64,000 bases of DNA. It comes from Microbacterium sp. SORGH_AS_0888. Lineage in GTDB: Bacteria > Actinomycetota > Actinomycetes > Actinomycetales > Microbacteriaceae. Every line of letters starts with the position of its first letter. Positions within the stretch are counted from its first letter, which is position 1. Where the stretch lies: contig NZ_JAUTAZ010000001.1 of the NCBI RefSeq assembly GCF_030818905.1, positions 2,976,001-3,040,000 of the forward strand, read 5' to 3'. A program made the translations under genes and the position numbers. The notes below the pieces were generated by a model. That model saw only the letters and a list, made by a program, of their open reading frames with translations. It did no database searches and had not been told where the DNA came from. This document shows, one piece after another, positions 23,130 to 31,772 of this stretch.

Positions 23130-25562
23130 ATGGCGACGGCGGGGGACCAGACGGCGGGTGGCCAGGCGACGACGGGGCTCGGCGAAGCCGACGTCGCGGA
23201 GCGGATCGCCGCGGGACGCACGAACGCCTATGACGCCGACACGAGTCGCTCGGTCTGGAGCATCGTCCGCGCCAACGTCTTCACGCTGTTCAACGGCATC
23301 GTGGGGGCATGCTTCCTCGTGCTGCTGCTGGTCGGCCGGTGGCAGGACGCGTTGTTCGGGCTCGCGGCGTTCTCCAACGCGATCATCGGATGCGTCCAGG
23401 AGTTCCGTGCCAAGGCGGCGCTGGATCGGCTCGCCCTGCTGAACGCGCCCCGCGCGCGCGTGCGACGCTCGGGCGCCGAGATCGAGATCGCGCCGGCCGA
23501 GGTCGTGCTCGACGACATCCTCGTGCTCCGCGCCGGGGATCAGGTCGCCGCCGACGCCGAGGTGCTCGGCTCGCGTGCCCTGCAGATCGACGAGTCCATG
23601 CTCACGGGCGAGTCGGATGCGGTGGACAAGCCCGCGGGGAGCGAAGCGCTGTCGGGCTCGGTCGTGGTCGGGGGCGAGGGCGAGGCGCGTGTCGTGCGGG
23701 TGGGCGCCGACTCCTACGCGAACGCGTTCCAGGCCGAGGCCAAGCGCTTCTCGATGGTCGGCAGCGAGCTGCGCTCCTCGATCGATCGGGTGCTGCGCTG
23801 GGTCGGGTGGGCGATCGGGCCGATCGGGCTTCTCGTGCTCAACGCCCAGGTGCAGGTCGCGGGCGGCTGGGGGAGCGTCTTCCAGAGCGGTCGCTGGGTT
23901 CAGGCCGTCGTGAACACCGTCGCCTCGCTGACGGCGATGATCCCGCTCGGACTCGTCCTGATGACCTCGATCGCCTTCGCGGTGGGAGCAGCCCGGCTCG
24001 CCTCGAAGCAGGTGCTCGTCAACGAGCTGCCGGCCGTGGAGGGACTGGCGCGCGTCGACGTCGTCTGTCTCGACAAGACCGGCACGCTCACGGTGGGCGA
24101 GATCGCGTACGACGGGGCGCTCGCGCTGCCGGACGCGGTGCCCGGCTGGGAGTCGGCGCTCGGCTGGTACGGCGCGGCCCCGGACGCCAACGCGACGGCG
24201 CGCTGCCTCCGCGAGGCCTATCCCGACCCCCGTCTCGTCGCGTCCGCCACGATCCCGTTCTCCTCCGCGCGCAAGTGGAGCGCGGCGACCCTCGGCGACA
24301 CGGGCACCTGGGTCCTCGGTGCGCCGGAGATGGTGTTCGGCGCGCGGGCGACGGATGTCGCGGACCCGCTGGGCGCGGCCGTCACCCGGTTGGCCTCGAC
24401 CGGACTGCGCACGCTCGTGCTCGGCCGCTCGCCGCATCCGCTGACCCCGGCCGAGCAGGAGGCCGAGCTCCTGCCGGCTGACGTCGAGCCGGTGGCGGTC
24501 GTCACGTTCCGTGAGCAGGTGCGCGAGGACGCCGCCCGGACGCTGGCGTACTTCGGTGAGCAGGGGGTCGGCATCCGCATCATCTCCGGCGACAACCCCC
24601 GCACCGTCGCCGCGATCGCCCGAGAGGTGGGGGTCGAGGTCGATGAGGGCTATGACGCGCGGATGCTGCCGGAGGACCAGGAGGCGCTCGCCGACGTGCT
24701 CGAGCGGCACACCGTGTTCGGCCGGGTGACGCCGGACCAGAAGAAGGACATGGTCGTGGCGCTGCAGAGCCGGGGGCACACGGTGGCGATGACCGGCGAC
24801 GGCGTCAACGACGCCCTCGCGATCAAGACCGCCGACATCGGCATCGCCATGAACTCGGGCGCCGCGGCGACCAAGGCGGTCGCGCGCCTCGTGCTGCTGG
24901 ACGGCAGGTTCTCGCACCTGCCCGACGTCGTCGCGGAGGGTCGACAGGTGATCGCCAACATCGAGCGGGTCTCGATGCTGTTCCTCACCAAGACCACCTA
25001 TGCGACGGGACTCGCGATCCTCTTCGGCTGCCTCGTGCTGGAGTTCCCGTTCCTGCCGCGGCAGCTCTCGATCACGGACGGCCTGACGATCGGCATCCCG
25101 GCGTTCTTCCTCGCGCTCATGCCGAACGCGCGCCGCTACGTGCCGGGGTTCCTCCGCCGCTCGCTGTCGTTCGCGATCCCCTCGGGCATCGTCGTGGCCC
25201 TCACGCTCGCGGGGTACACCCTCACCTGCCGAGCGCTCGGCGTCGAGATGCCGCAGCTGCGGACGGGGTCGACCATCATCCTCGCGATCGTCGGGATCTG
25301 GGTGCTCGCTGTCCTCTCCCGCCCGCTCAACCGCTACAAGGTCGTCGTGATCGGAGCCATGTTCATCGCCCTGACGGCGTTGTTCACGATCCCGCTCGCT
25401 TCGGTGTTCTTCGAGCTGACGGATCCGGGCGAGGCGGCCGCGTGGGTGCTGACCGGCTACACGATCGCCGCGATCTGTCTGATCGAGATCGTGCGGCTGT
25501 TCCATCTGCGCTTCGTGCGGCGCGATCTGCGGGCGACGGCCGCCCATCGTGCCGCCGTCTGA
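23130..25562 (+). CDS. Cation-translocating P-type ATPase (CtpE-like)
   Basis: 810 residues. Visible in order: paired N-terminal helices; actuator loop ESMLTGESDAVDKPAGS (TGES, about residues 157-160); M4 motif MIPLGLVLMTS (about 269); phosphorylation site DKTGTLT (Asp about 314); ATP-domain stretch IISGDNPRTVAAIAREVGV; and the hinge MTGDGVNDALAIKTADIGIAM. Six C-terminal helices follow. Overall organisation and NELPAVEGLARVDVV match mycobacterial CtpE, a calcium transporter. The M4 glutamate of P2-type calcium pumps (PEGL) is leucine here, so ion specificity is open. It lies downstream of the repeat element and converges on the hydrolase gene. Confidence 0.9.
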   Translation: MATAGDQTAGGQATTGLGEADVAERIAAGRTNAYDADTSRSVWSIVRANVFTLFNGIVGACFLVLLLVGRWQDALFGLAAFSNAIIGCVQEFRAKAALDRLALLNAPRARVRRSGAEIEIAPAEVVLDDILVLRAGDQVAADAEVLGSRALQIDESMLTGESDAVDKPAGSEALSGSVVVGGEGEARVVRVGADSYANAFQAEAKRFSMVGSELRSSIDRVLRWVGWAIGPIGLLVLNAQVQVAGGWGSVFQSGRWVQAVVNTVASLTAMIPLGLVLMTSIAFAVGAARLASKQVLVNELPAVEGLARVDVVCLDKTGTLTVGEIAYDGALALPDAVPGWESALGWYGAAPDANATARCLREAYPDPRLVASATIPFSSARKWSAATLGDTGTWVLGAPEMVFGARATDVADPLGAAVTRLASTGLRTLVLGRSPHPLTPAEQEAELLPADVEPVAVVTFREQVREDAARTLAYFGEQGVGIRIISGDNPRTVAAIAREVGVEVDEGYDARMLPEDQEALADVLERHTVFGRVTPDQKKDMVVALQSRGHTVAMTGDGVNDALAIKTADIGIAMNSGAAATKAVARLVLLDGRFSHLPDVVAEGRQVIANIERVSMLFLTKTTYATGLAILFGCLVLEFPFLPRQLSITDGLTIGIPAFFLALMPNARRYVPGFLRRSLSFAIPSGIVVALTLAGYTLTCRALGVEMPQLRTGSTIILAIVGIWVLAVLSRPLNRYKVVVIGAMFIALTALFTIPLASVFFELTDPGEAAAWVLTGYTIAAICLIEIVRLFHLRFVRRDLRATAAHRAAV

Positions 25563-25611
25563 GGTCTGCCCGTCTGAGGTCTGACCGTCGGCCGGTCGGC
25601 CGGCCGGCCCG

Positions 25612-26544
25612 TCAGCTCGTCGCGCGCGACGCGAACGTCACGATCTCCCGTGCGACGTCGGCCCGGATCTCGGGCTCGTTGTGCACCTCGTGGCGGAAGC
25701 CGGAGTACACCCGTACCCGCACGTCGGCATGGCCCGAGTCGATGAGACGGTTCCCGACGTGGTAGGCGCCCTCGCCGAAGTTGGCCACCGGGTCGGCGTC
25801 GCCCGCGAGGATCAGCACCGGGAGCGAGGCCGGGACGCCGCCGTACCAATCGTCCCCGTTCACCCGGTCGTAGAGCGCGACGAACCCCTGCAGGAACCGC
25901 GTCGTCAGCGGCGCTCCGAAGTTGTTGAGGGGGTCGCGCCCGTGATCGCGCACGACGTCCGCGTCGGCGGCGATCCAGTCCGTGGGGCCGGCTCCCTCGC
26001 CGTAGCGGCTGGTGAAGTCGGTGAACATCGCGATGCCGTAGGCGTCCGGCGCCGGGCGTGAGGTGTCGGTCTCGGCCGCGAGGGCGACGCGATCGATGCG
26101 CTGCTCGATGCCCTCCATCTGCGCGGCGATCCCGCCCAGGACCAGGCCCGCCAGTGCGGCGCGCGGCGTCTGCGCGAGCCCGCGCGCGATCATGGAGCCC
26201 CACGAGTGGCCGAACACGACGACCGGCAGCTCGGGGAACCGGTCCCGCGCGAGCTCCTGCAGCGTCCACTCGTCCTCGACGACCACGCGGTCGGCGTCGT
26301 CGCCCGCATCGCCCCACACGCCGCTGGTCATGGCGGTCTTGCCGTGACCGGCGTGATCGCCGGCGACCACCACGAATCCCTCGTCGAGCAGCGTCACGAT
26401 GAGGGGCAGGTAGCGGCGGGAGTGCTCGCCGAGCCCGTGGATGAGGTGGATGATGCCGCGGGCCGGCCGAACCGGCTCGTAGATCCATCCGAAGATCGTG
26501 TCCCGCCCGTTCGCGGAAGCGAACTCGACCTCGTGCAACGCCAT
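25612..26544 (-). CDS. Alpha/beta hydrolase (monoacylglycerol lipase-like)
   Basis: 310 residues with the hydrolase-4 (lysophospholipase) layout: oxyanion-hole motif HLIHGLGEHSRRY (about residues 33-45), nucleophile elbow GHSWGS (about residue 110), acid GDADPV and histidine in FRHEVHNE (about residue 285). The full catalytic triad can therefore be placed. Enzymes of this type hydrolyse monoglycerides or lysophospholipids. No export signal is seen. ATG at 26542-26544 with GAGGAG 5 nt upstream. It converges with the P-type ATPase gene across a short GGTCGGCC-rich spacer. Confidence 0.9.
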   Translation of the reverse strand: MALHEVEFASANGRDTIFGWIYEPVRPARGIIHLIHGLGEHSRRYLPLIVTLLDEGFVVVAGDHAGHGKTAMTSGVWGDAGDDADRVVVEDEWTLQELARDRFPELPVVVFGHSWGSMIARGLAQTPRAALAGLVLGGIAAQMEGIEQRIDRVALAAETDTSRPAPDAYGIAMFTDFTSRYGEGAGPTDWIAADADVVRDHGRDPLNNFGAPLTTRFLQGFVALYDRVNGDDWYGGVPASLPVLILAGDADPVANFGEGAYHVGNRLIDSGHADVRVRVYSGFRHEVHNEPEIRADVAREIVTFASRATS

Positions 26545-26648
26545 CGTCTTCTCCTCGTCCGCGCCGCGCCGCGTGCCCGCCGGACGCGGGGACACCGCAG
26601 GACGGCCGCGTTTCCAGCCTAGAACCGCGCGGCGCCGGACGCGGTCGA

Positions 26649-27071
26649 TCAGACCGCCATCGGATCCGGCGCCGGCTCCCGGGAGACGAAGTAGCGCGAC
26701 CCGGGCGGCGCCCACACCACGACCAGCAGGGCGAGGCCGAGCAGGATGTCGAGCGCGCTGGACGCGTCCCAGGTGTCGCTCGTCACGATCGTGACGACGT
26801 GCAGGACGAGCTCGAGCACGGCGTAGAGGGTGACGAGGAGCCGCGACAGCCGGCTGCCCCTGCGGATGCCGCCTGCGACGGCGAGCGTGAGCAGCCCGAA
26901 GAGGATGGTTCCCGCCCCCACGAGCGAGACCGTCAGGACGTCGGACTCGGCGACCCGGTAGCGGCTGAGGAGGATGAGGATGCCGAGGCCGACACTGAGC
27001 AGCCCGCTCACCGTCACGAGCACGACAGCGAGGGTCACCACGAGGGGGCGGCGCACGTGCTTCTCCGTCAC
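26649..27071 (-). CDS. Small four-helix membrane protein of unknown function
   Basis: 140 residues with four hydrophobic segments (about residues 10-33, 47-67, 77-97 and 108-125) and a short polar C-terminal tail. I recognise no family motif. The start is GTG 27069-27071, 6 nt after a TATCGT -10-like hexamer on the minus strand and without a Shine-Dalgarno, hence probably leaderless. It is divergent from the Bcr/CflA exporter, with 113 bp between them. Function unknown. Confidence 0.7.
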   Translation of the reverse strand: MTEKHVRRPLVVTLAVVLVTVSGLLSVGLGILILLSRYRVAESDVLTVSLVGAGTILFGLLTLAVAGGIRRGSRLSRLLVTLYAVLELVLHVVTIVTSDTWDASSALDILLGLALLVVVWAPPGSRYFVSREPAPDPMAV

Positions 27072-27184
27072 GGCCCCACGATAGCGCGCCCGCCCGGAGC
27101 GGAAGGCGGCCGCGTCCGGTAGCATCGGACACCGGCGTCGAATCGTTTCGACCGCCGTCCCCCTTCTCGTGAACTGGAACTGAC

Positions 27185-28492
27185 GTGCCCGAATCCGTCG
27201 ACCCGCGGCCGTCCACCGGCGCGATCCGCGCCCTGGGGCGCGACCCGCGCACCGCCCCGCTCGTGCTGCACCCCGGAGATGCCATGACGGCCCGCCGTCG
27301 CGCCGTCTACGTGGTGCTGCTGGGGGCGCTCACGGCGCTCGGCCCCTTCACTATCGACCTCTACCTGCCGGCGTTCCCGGTGCTGGAGGCCGACTTCCAC
27401 ACGACCGCGGCCGCCATCCAGCTCACCCTCACCGGCACCATGATCGGCTTCGCCGTCGGTCAGCTGATCGTCGGGCCCCTCAGCGACAAGGTCGGGCGTC
27501 GCGTGCCGCTGCTCGCCGTCACGGCCCTGCACGTGGTGGCGAGCGTCGCGGCCGCGATCGCCCCCGACCTCCTGCTGCTGGGCGTCGCCCGGGTCGTCAT
27601 GGGCGCCGGCGCGGCGGCGGGCGGCGTGGTGGCGGCGGCGATCGTGCGCGATCTGTTCGGCGGCAAGCGGCTGGTCGTGATGCTGTCGCGACTCGCGCTC
27701 GTCTCGGGCGTCGCGCCCGTGCTCGCCCCGCTCGTCGGCTCGTGGCTGCTCGGGGTCATGCCGTGGCGCGGCATCTTCGTCGTGCTGGCGCTGTACGGCG
27801 CCGTCATGCTCGTGTGCTCGCTGTTCCTGGTCCCCGAGACGCTGCCGAAGGCGCGGCGTGAGGAGCGCGGCTCGACGACCGTGTGGCAGCGCTACCGCAG
27901 CGTCTTCGGCGACCGCGTGTTCGTCGGGGTGCTCGTGATCGGCGGCATGAGCTTCTCCGGGCTCTTCTCCTACCTCTCGGCATCCTCGTTCCTGTTCCAG
28001 CAGAGCTACGGATTCGACGCGCAGCAGTACGGGCTGCTGTTCGCGGTCAACTCGCTGGGGATCATCATCGGAGTGCAGGCCGCGTCGCGGCTCGCCGCGC
28101 GGTTCGGGCCGCAGTGGGTCATGGCGTTCTCGACGGCCGTCCTCGTCGTCGCCGGCGCGGCCATCATCGTGACCGACCAGCTCGGCTGGGGGCTGTGGGG
28201 CACGATCGTTCCCCTGTTCGTGTTCATCACGGCGTGCGGGTTCACGCTGCCGTGCGTCCAGGTGCTGGCGCTCGATCGCCACGGCTCGGCGGCCGGCACG
28301 GCGCAGTCGATCATCGGCGCCACGAACTTCGGGGTCGCCGGCCTCGTGTCGCCGCTCGTGGGGTGGATCGCGAAGGATGCGGGCATCACGGCGACGACCA
28401 TGGCGTCGGTCATGGTCGGGTGCGCGGTGATCGCGGTCGCGGCGCTCTGGCTCGTCGTGCGGCCGCGGACCGTGGCGTTGCTCGCGCCCTGA
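27185..28492 (+). CDS. MFS exporter, Bcr/CflA family (12 TM)
   Basis: 435 residues. The first helix has GPFTIDLYLPAFPVLEADF, the family hallmark, followed by motif A GPLSDKVGRRVPLL. Proteins of this type expel drugs such as bicyclomycin or chloramphenicol, or sulfur compounds, by proton antiport. The start is uncertain: GTG 27185 adds 33 residues before the ATG at 27284 (MTARRR), which has a GGAG ribosome site. The extension has the GC-rich third positions of coding sequence, so the longer form is given. No regulator is adjacent. Confidence 0.88.
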   Translation: MPESVDPRPSTGAIRALGRDPRTAPLVLHPGDAMTARRRAVYVVLLGALTALGPFTIDLYLPAFPVLEADFHTTAAAIQLTLTGTMIGFAVGQLIVGPLSDKVGRRVPLLAVTALHVVASVAAAIAPDLLLLGVARVVMGAGAAAGGVVAAAIVRDLFGGKRLVVMLSRLALVSGVAPVLAPLVGSWLLGVMPWRGIFVVLALYGAVMLVCSLFLVPETLPKARREERGSTTVWQRYRSVFGDRVFVGVLVIGGMSFSGLFSYLSASSFLFQQSYGFDAQQYGLLFAVNSLGIIIGVQAASRLAARFGPQWVMAFSTAVLVVAGAAIIVTDQLGWGLWGTIVPLFVFITACGFTLPCVQVLALDRHGSAAGTAQSIIGATNFGVAGLVSPLVGWIAKDAGITATTMASVMVGCAVIAVAALWLVVRPRTVALLAP

Positions 28493-28524
28493 GCGTTGCT
28501 CACGTCCTGAGCCCTGCGGGGCGG

Positions 28525-28536
28525 CACAATGGGGCG
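28525..28536 (+). promoter_or_regulatory. -10-like CACAAT before a leaderless ATG
   Basis: CACAAT (28525-28530) lies 6 nt before the ATG at 28537, with no ribosome site. Confidence 0.35.
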
Positions 28537-29184
28537 ATGGACGGTGTCCCGCACCCGCCGACGCGGACGCTCGTGGTCGGCATCCTTCTCCTGCTGCTGG
28601 CGGGCGTGCTCGGAGCCGCCGTGCTCCTGCGGGGCTCGGGCCCTTTCGCGATCGACGCCTGGTGGAACACCCTGCTCGTCGACCTGGACTCGCCGGTGGT
28701 CCACGGTCTCGGTCGCGTGCTGGGCGTGCTCGGCGGGGTGTGGGTGAGCATCGTGCTCGTGACGCTCGGGGGCGCCGCCGCGCTGGTCGCCGTGGGGCGA
28801 CGGTGGGCGGCGCTCTACCTCGTGGCGGCGCAGTTGGTCAGCGCCGTGGCGGTGCAGGTGCTCAAGCACCTCTTCGGCCGCGCGCGCCCGGAGGAGATCC
28901 TCGTCCTGAGCGACTACGGCTCCTTCCCCTCCGGCCATACGGCGGCAGCGGCGACCGTGGCGGTCGTCGCCACCGTCGTGTTCGGGCGGTGGTGGGTGGG
29001 CGCCCTGGGCGCATGCTGGATCGTGGTGATGGGCCTCAGTCGCACGTCCGTGCACGCGCACTGGCTGAGCGACGTGCTCGGCGGAGCGCTGGTCGGGGCC
29101 GGCGCGGCGCTCGTGGTGGCCGCCGCCTTCGCGCCCCCGCCCCCGCTCCCCTCCGCCCCGCTCCCGCGTCGCCCCGTCCTCTGA
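28537..29184 (+). CDS. PAP2-family membrane phosphatase
   Basis: 215 residues with six hydrophobic segments and all three PAP2 motifs: KHLFGRARP (about residue 110), PSGH (about 130) and SRTSVHAHWLSD (about 168-179). Such enzymes remove phosphate from lipids, for example undecaprenyl diphosphate or phosphatidic acid, with the active site facing outside. A proline-rich tail ends the chain. The stop codon directly abuts copy 2 of the 73-bp inverted repeat. It is probably transcribed from its own leaderless promoter. Confidence 0.92.
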   Translation: MDGVPHPPTRTLVVGILLLLLAGVLGAAVLLRGSGPFAIDAWWNTLLVDLDSPVVHGLGRVLGVLGGVWVSIVLVTLGGAAALVAVGRRWAALYLVAAQLVSAVAVQVLKHLFGRARPEEILVLSDYGSFPSGHTAAAATVAVVATVVFGRWWVGALGACWIVVMGLSRTSVHAHWLSDVLGGALVGAGAALVVAAAFAPPPPLPSAPLPRRPVL

Positions 29185-29257
29185 CCGCGAGACCAGTCCG
29201 GCGCGCCGAGACCGGCGAGAAAACCGCCGGTCTCGGCGCCGCGGACTGGTCTCGCGG
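29185..29257. repeat. 73-bp inverted-repeat element, copy 2
   Basis: Same length and architecture as 23043-23115 and again starting at the base after a TGA stop. Outer arms GCGAGACCAGTCC/GGACTGGTCTCGC pair perfectly; inner arms are GCGCCGAGACCGGC and GCCGGTCTCGGCGC. The loop sequence differs between copies (GAGAAAACC here) while the stems are conserved. Confidence 0.85.
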
Positions 29258-29266
29258 GTCCGGCGG

Positions 29267-29278
29267 TAGCATCGGGGC
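29267..29278 (+). promoter_or_regulatory. -10 TAGCAT for leaderless molybdoenzyme gene
   Basis: TAGCAT (29267-29272) is followed by 6 nt and ATG 29279; it lies 9 bp after the inverted repeat. Confidence 0.4.
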
Positions 29279-31702
29279 ATGGCGACGAAGGCACCGAAGG
29301 ACGACATCGACGAGGCGAAGCTGCGCGTCGGGCACCCGAAGAAGGTCGCGGTGGGCGTCCCCGCGGTCATGCACGCCCTCGGGATCGCGTACCAGCAGGC
29401 CGGCGTCGTCCGCAGCGCGCGGGCCCTGCTGCGCGTCAACCAGAAGGACGGATTCGACTGCCCCGGATGCGCCTGGCCGGAGACCGACCACCGTCACGTC
29501 GCGGAGTTCTGCGAGAACGGCGCCAAGGCCGTCGCGGAGGAGACGACACTGCGCACGGTCGGCCCCGAGTTCTTCGCGTCCCATTCGCTCGACGAGCTGC
29601 GCACGCACGACGACTGGTGGCTCGGTCAGCAGGGGCGGCTCACGCAGCCGATGATCCTCGACGAGGGGGCCACGCACTATCGTCCCGCCTCCTGGGACGA
29701 GGCGCTCGGCGAGATCGCCGACACCCTGCGCGGTCTCGACGACCCGGACCAGGCGATCTTCTACACCTCCGGACGCGCCTCGAACGAGTCGGCCTTCCTC
29801 TATCAGCTGCTCGTGCGGGGCCTCGGCACCAACAACCTGCCGGACTGCTCGAACATGTGCCACGAGTCGAGCGGCTCCGCGCTCACCGAGACGATCGGGA
29901 TCGGCAAGGGGACGGTCTCGATCGAGGACATCCACACCGCGAAGCTCCTGATCGTCGCCGGCCAGAACCCCGGGACCAACCATCCGCGGATGCTGAGCGC
30001 GCTCGAGAAGGCCAAGCAGAACGGCGCGACGATCATCGCCGTGAACCCGCTGCCGGAGGCCGGGCTCATGCGCTTCGAGAACCCGCAGACGGTCAAGGGG
30101 GTGCTGCTGGGCGGCACCGCCATCGCCGACCGCTTCGTGCAGATCCGTCTCGGCGGCGACCAGGCGCTGTTCCAGGCGATCGGCAAGCACCTCCTCGAGG
30201 TCGAGGAGCGCGCGGGCGGCGTGCTCGACCACGCGTTCATCGCCGCGCACACGAGCGGCTTCGAGGAGTACACGAGCGCGATGGCCGCGGCATCCTGGTC
30301 GGAGCTCGAGACGGCCACGGGGCTGTCCGAGGCCGAGATGCGGGAGATCGCGGAGGCCGTGCGCACCTCTCCGGCCACGATCGTCTGCTGGGCGATGGGG
30401 CTCACGCAGCACAAGCACTCCGTGCCCACGCTGCGCGAGGTGGTCAACGTTCTGCTGCTCCAGGGCAACATCGGGCGGCCCGGAGCGGGCGTGTGCCCGG
30501 TGCGCGGGCACTCGAACGTGCAGGGCGACCGCACGGTCGGCATCTATGAGAAGCCTGCCGACGCTTTCCTCGACGCGATGGACGCCGAGTTCTCGTTCTC
30601 CTCGCCGCGTGAGCACGGCTACGACGTGGTCGCCGCGATCCGGGCGATGGATGCCGGCAAGGCCCGTTTCTTCATGGCTCTGGGCGGCAACTTCGTCTCC
30701 GCGACCCCCGACACCGAGATCGTCGAGCGCTCCCGCGCGACCCTCGACCTCACCGTCGAGGTCTCGACCAAGCTCAACCGTTCCCATGTCGTCACCGGCA
30801 AGCGCGCGATCATCCTCCCGGTCCTCGGGCGCACCGACCGCGACGTGCGCGGCGGACGCGAGCAGCGCATCACCGTCGAGGACTCCATGGGGGCGGTCCA
30901 CTCGTCACGGGGCCGGCTCACGCCGCCCTCCGACGATCTGCTGAGCGAGGTCGCGATCATCGCGCGGCTGTGCGGGCTGCTGTTCGGCGAGAGCGGCTCG
31001 GCTCCGGATGCCTCGGCCTCCCATGGTGGGGATGTCGATCGCCACCAGGTCGAGCGCGATCCGGTCGAGCAGGCCTCGCAGGTCGATCCGGTCGGCCTCG
31101 CGCACCCGGCGAACGTGCCGCATGCCGACTGGTCGGCGTTGGAGAACGACTACGCGCTCATCCGCACGCACATCCAGAACGTCATCCCGGGGTTCGACGA
31201 CTACGAGCGCCGGATCGACAAGGGCCGCACGTTCTTCCTGCCCAACGGGCCGCGCGACGGACGACGCTTCGCGACGACGGACGGCAAGGCGCACTTCACC
31301 GCCAACCCGCTCGAGTACCCGCACATCCCCGAGGGCCGTCTGCTGCTGCAGACGCTGCGCTCGCACGATCAGTACAACACCACGATCTACGGCAAGGACG
31401 ACCGCTACCGCGGCATCCACGACGGCCGCCGCGTGGTGCTCCTCCACGCCGACGACATCGTCGAGCTCGGCTTCGCCGACGGCGACGTCGTCGATCTCGT
31501 CTCGGAGTGGACGGCGCCGGACGGCGCGGTGCAGGAGCGCCGGGCGCCGGCCTTCCGGCTCGTCGCGTACTCGACGCCGCGGGGCAACGCCGCCGCCTAC
31601 TACCCCGAGACGAACGTGCTGGTGCCGCTCGAGTCGGTGGCGGACGTCTCGGGCACACCGACCTCGAAGGCGGTCGTCGTCCGTCTGGAGCGGGCGGCCT
31701 AG
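29279..31702 (+). CDS. FdhF/YdeP-family molybdopterin oxidoreductase
   Basis: 807 residues. A CPGCAWPE motif (about residues 60-67) marks the reduced iron-sulfur region of this branch. The molybdopterin domain has SGRASNESAFLYQLLVRGLG, SNMCHESSG, AGQNPGTNHPRM, QGNIGRPGAGVCPVRGHSNVQGD and MALGGNF, and the C-terminal dinucleotide-binding domain begins near LLLQTLRSHDQYNTT. No selenocysteine is needed. YdeP-type enzymes are linked to formate or acid resistance in some bacteria; the substrate here is not determinable. An unusual ~40-residue polar insert lies near residues 575-615. The mo-cofactor genes and fdhD elsewhere in the window would serve it. Confidence 0.9.
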   Translation: MATKAPKDDIDEAKLRVGHPKKVAVGVPAVMHALGIAYQQAGVVRSARALLRVNQKDGFDCPGCAWPETDHRHVAEFCENGAKAVAEETTLRTVGPEFFASHSLDELRTHDDWWLGQQGRLTQPMILDEGATHYRPASWDEALGEIADTLRGLDDPDQAIFYTSGRASNESAFLYQLLVRGLGTNNLPDCSNMCHESSGSALTETIGIGKGTVSIEDIHTAKLLIVAGQNPGTNHPRMLSALEKAKQNGATIIAVNPLPEAGLMRFENPQTVKGVLLGGTAIADRFVQIRLGGDQALFQAIGKHLLEVEERAGGVLDHAFIAAHTSGFEEYTSAMAAASWSELETATGLSEAEMREIAEAVRTSPATIVCWAMGLTQHKHSVPTLREVVNVLLLQGNIGRPGAGVCPVRGHSNVQGDRTVGIYEKPADAFLDAMDAEFSFSSPREHGYDVVAAIRAMDAGKARFFMALGGNFVSATPDTEIVERSRATLDLTVEVSTKLNRSHVVTGKRAIILPVLGRTDRDVRGGREQRITVEDSMGAVHSSRGRLTPPSDDLLSEVAIIARLCGLLFGESGSAPDASASHGGDVDRHQVERDPVEQASQVDPVGLAHPANVPHADWSALENDYALIRTHIQNVIPGFDDYERRIDKGRTFFLPNGPRDGRRFATTDGKAHFTANPLEYPHIPEGRLLLQTLRSHDQYNTTIYGKDDRYRGIHDGRRVVLLHADDIVELGFADGDVVDLVSEWTAPDGAVQERRAPAFRLVAYSTPRGNAAAYYPETNVLVPLESVADVSGTPTSKAVVVRLERAA

Positions 31703-31760
31703 CGGAGCGAGCGACGAATCGCGCGGAGTCAAGGGGGGCCTGTCCCTCGGGTCGCGGCTC

Positions 31761-31772
31761 TACCGTGACGCT
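31761..31772 (+). promoter_or_regulatory. -10 TACCGT before a leaderless GTG
   Basis: TACCGT (31761-31766) lies 6 nt before GTG 31773, with no Shine-Dalgarno. Confidence 0.4.

Noticed and set aside
25563..25611. GGTCGGCCGGTCGGCCGG-type repeats between the P-type ATPase and hydrolase genes
   Set aside because: A short simple-sequence spacer between convergent genes; possibly a terminator, but no clear stem-loop and too little to support an element.
31008..31772. A longer plus-strand start for the SDR-DUF2867 gene running into the molybdoenzyme gene
   Set aside because: The extra 255 codons are out of frame with the molybdoenzyme and Ser/Arg/Thr-rich; the GTG at 31773 has a well-placed -10 hexamer.
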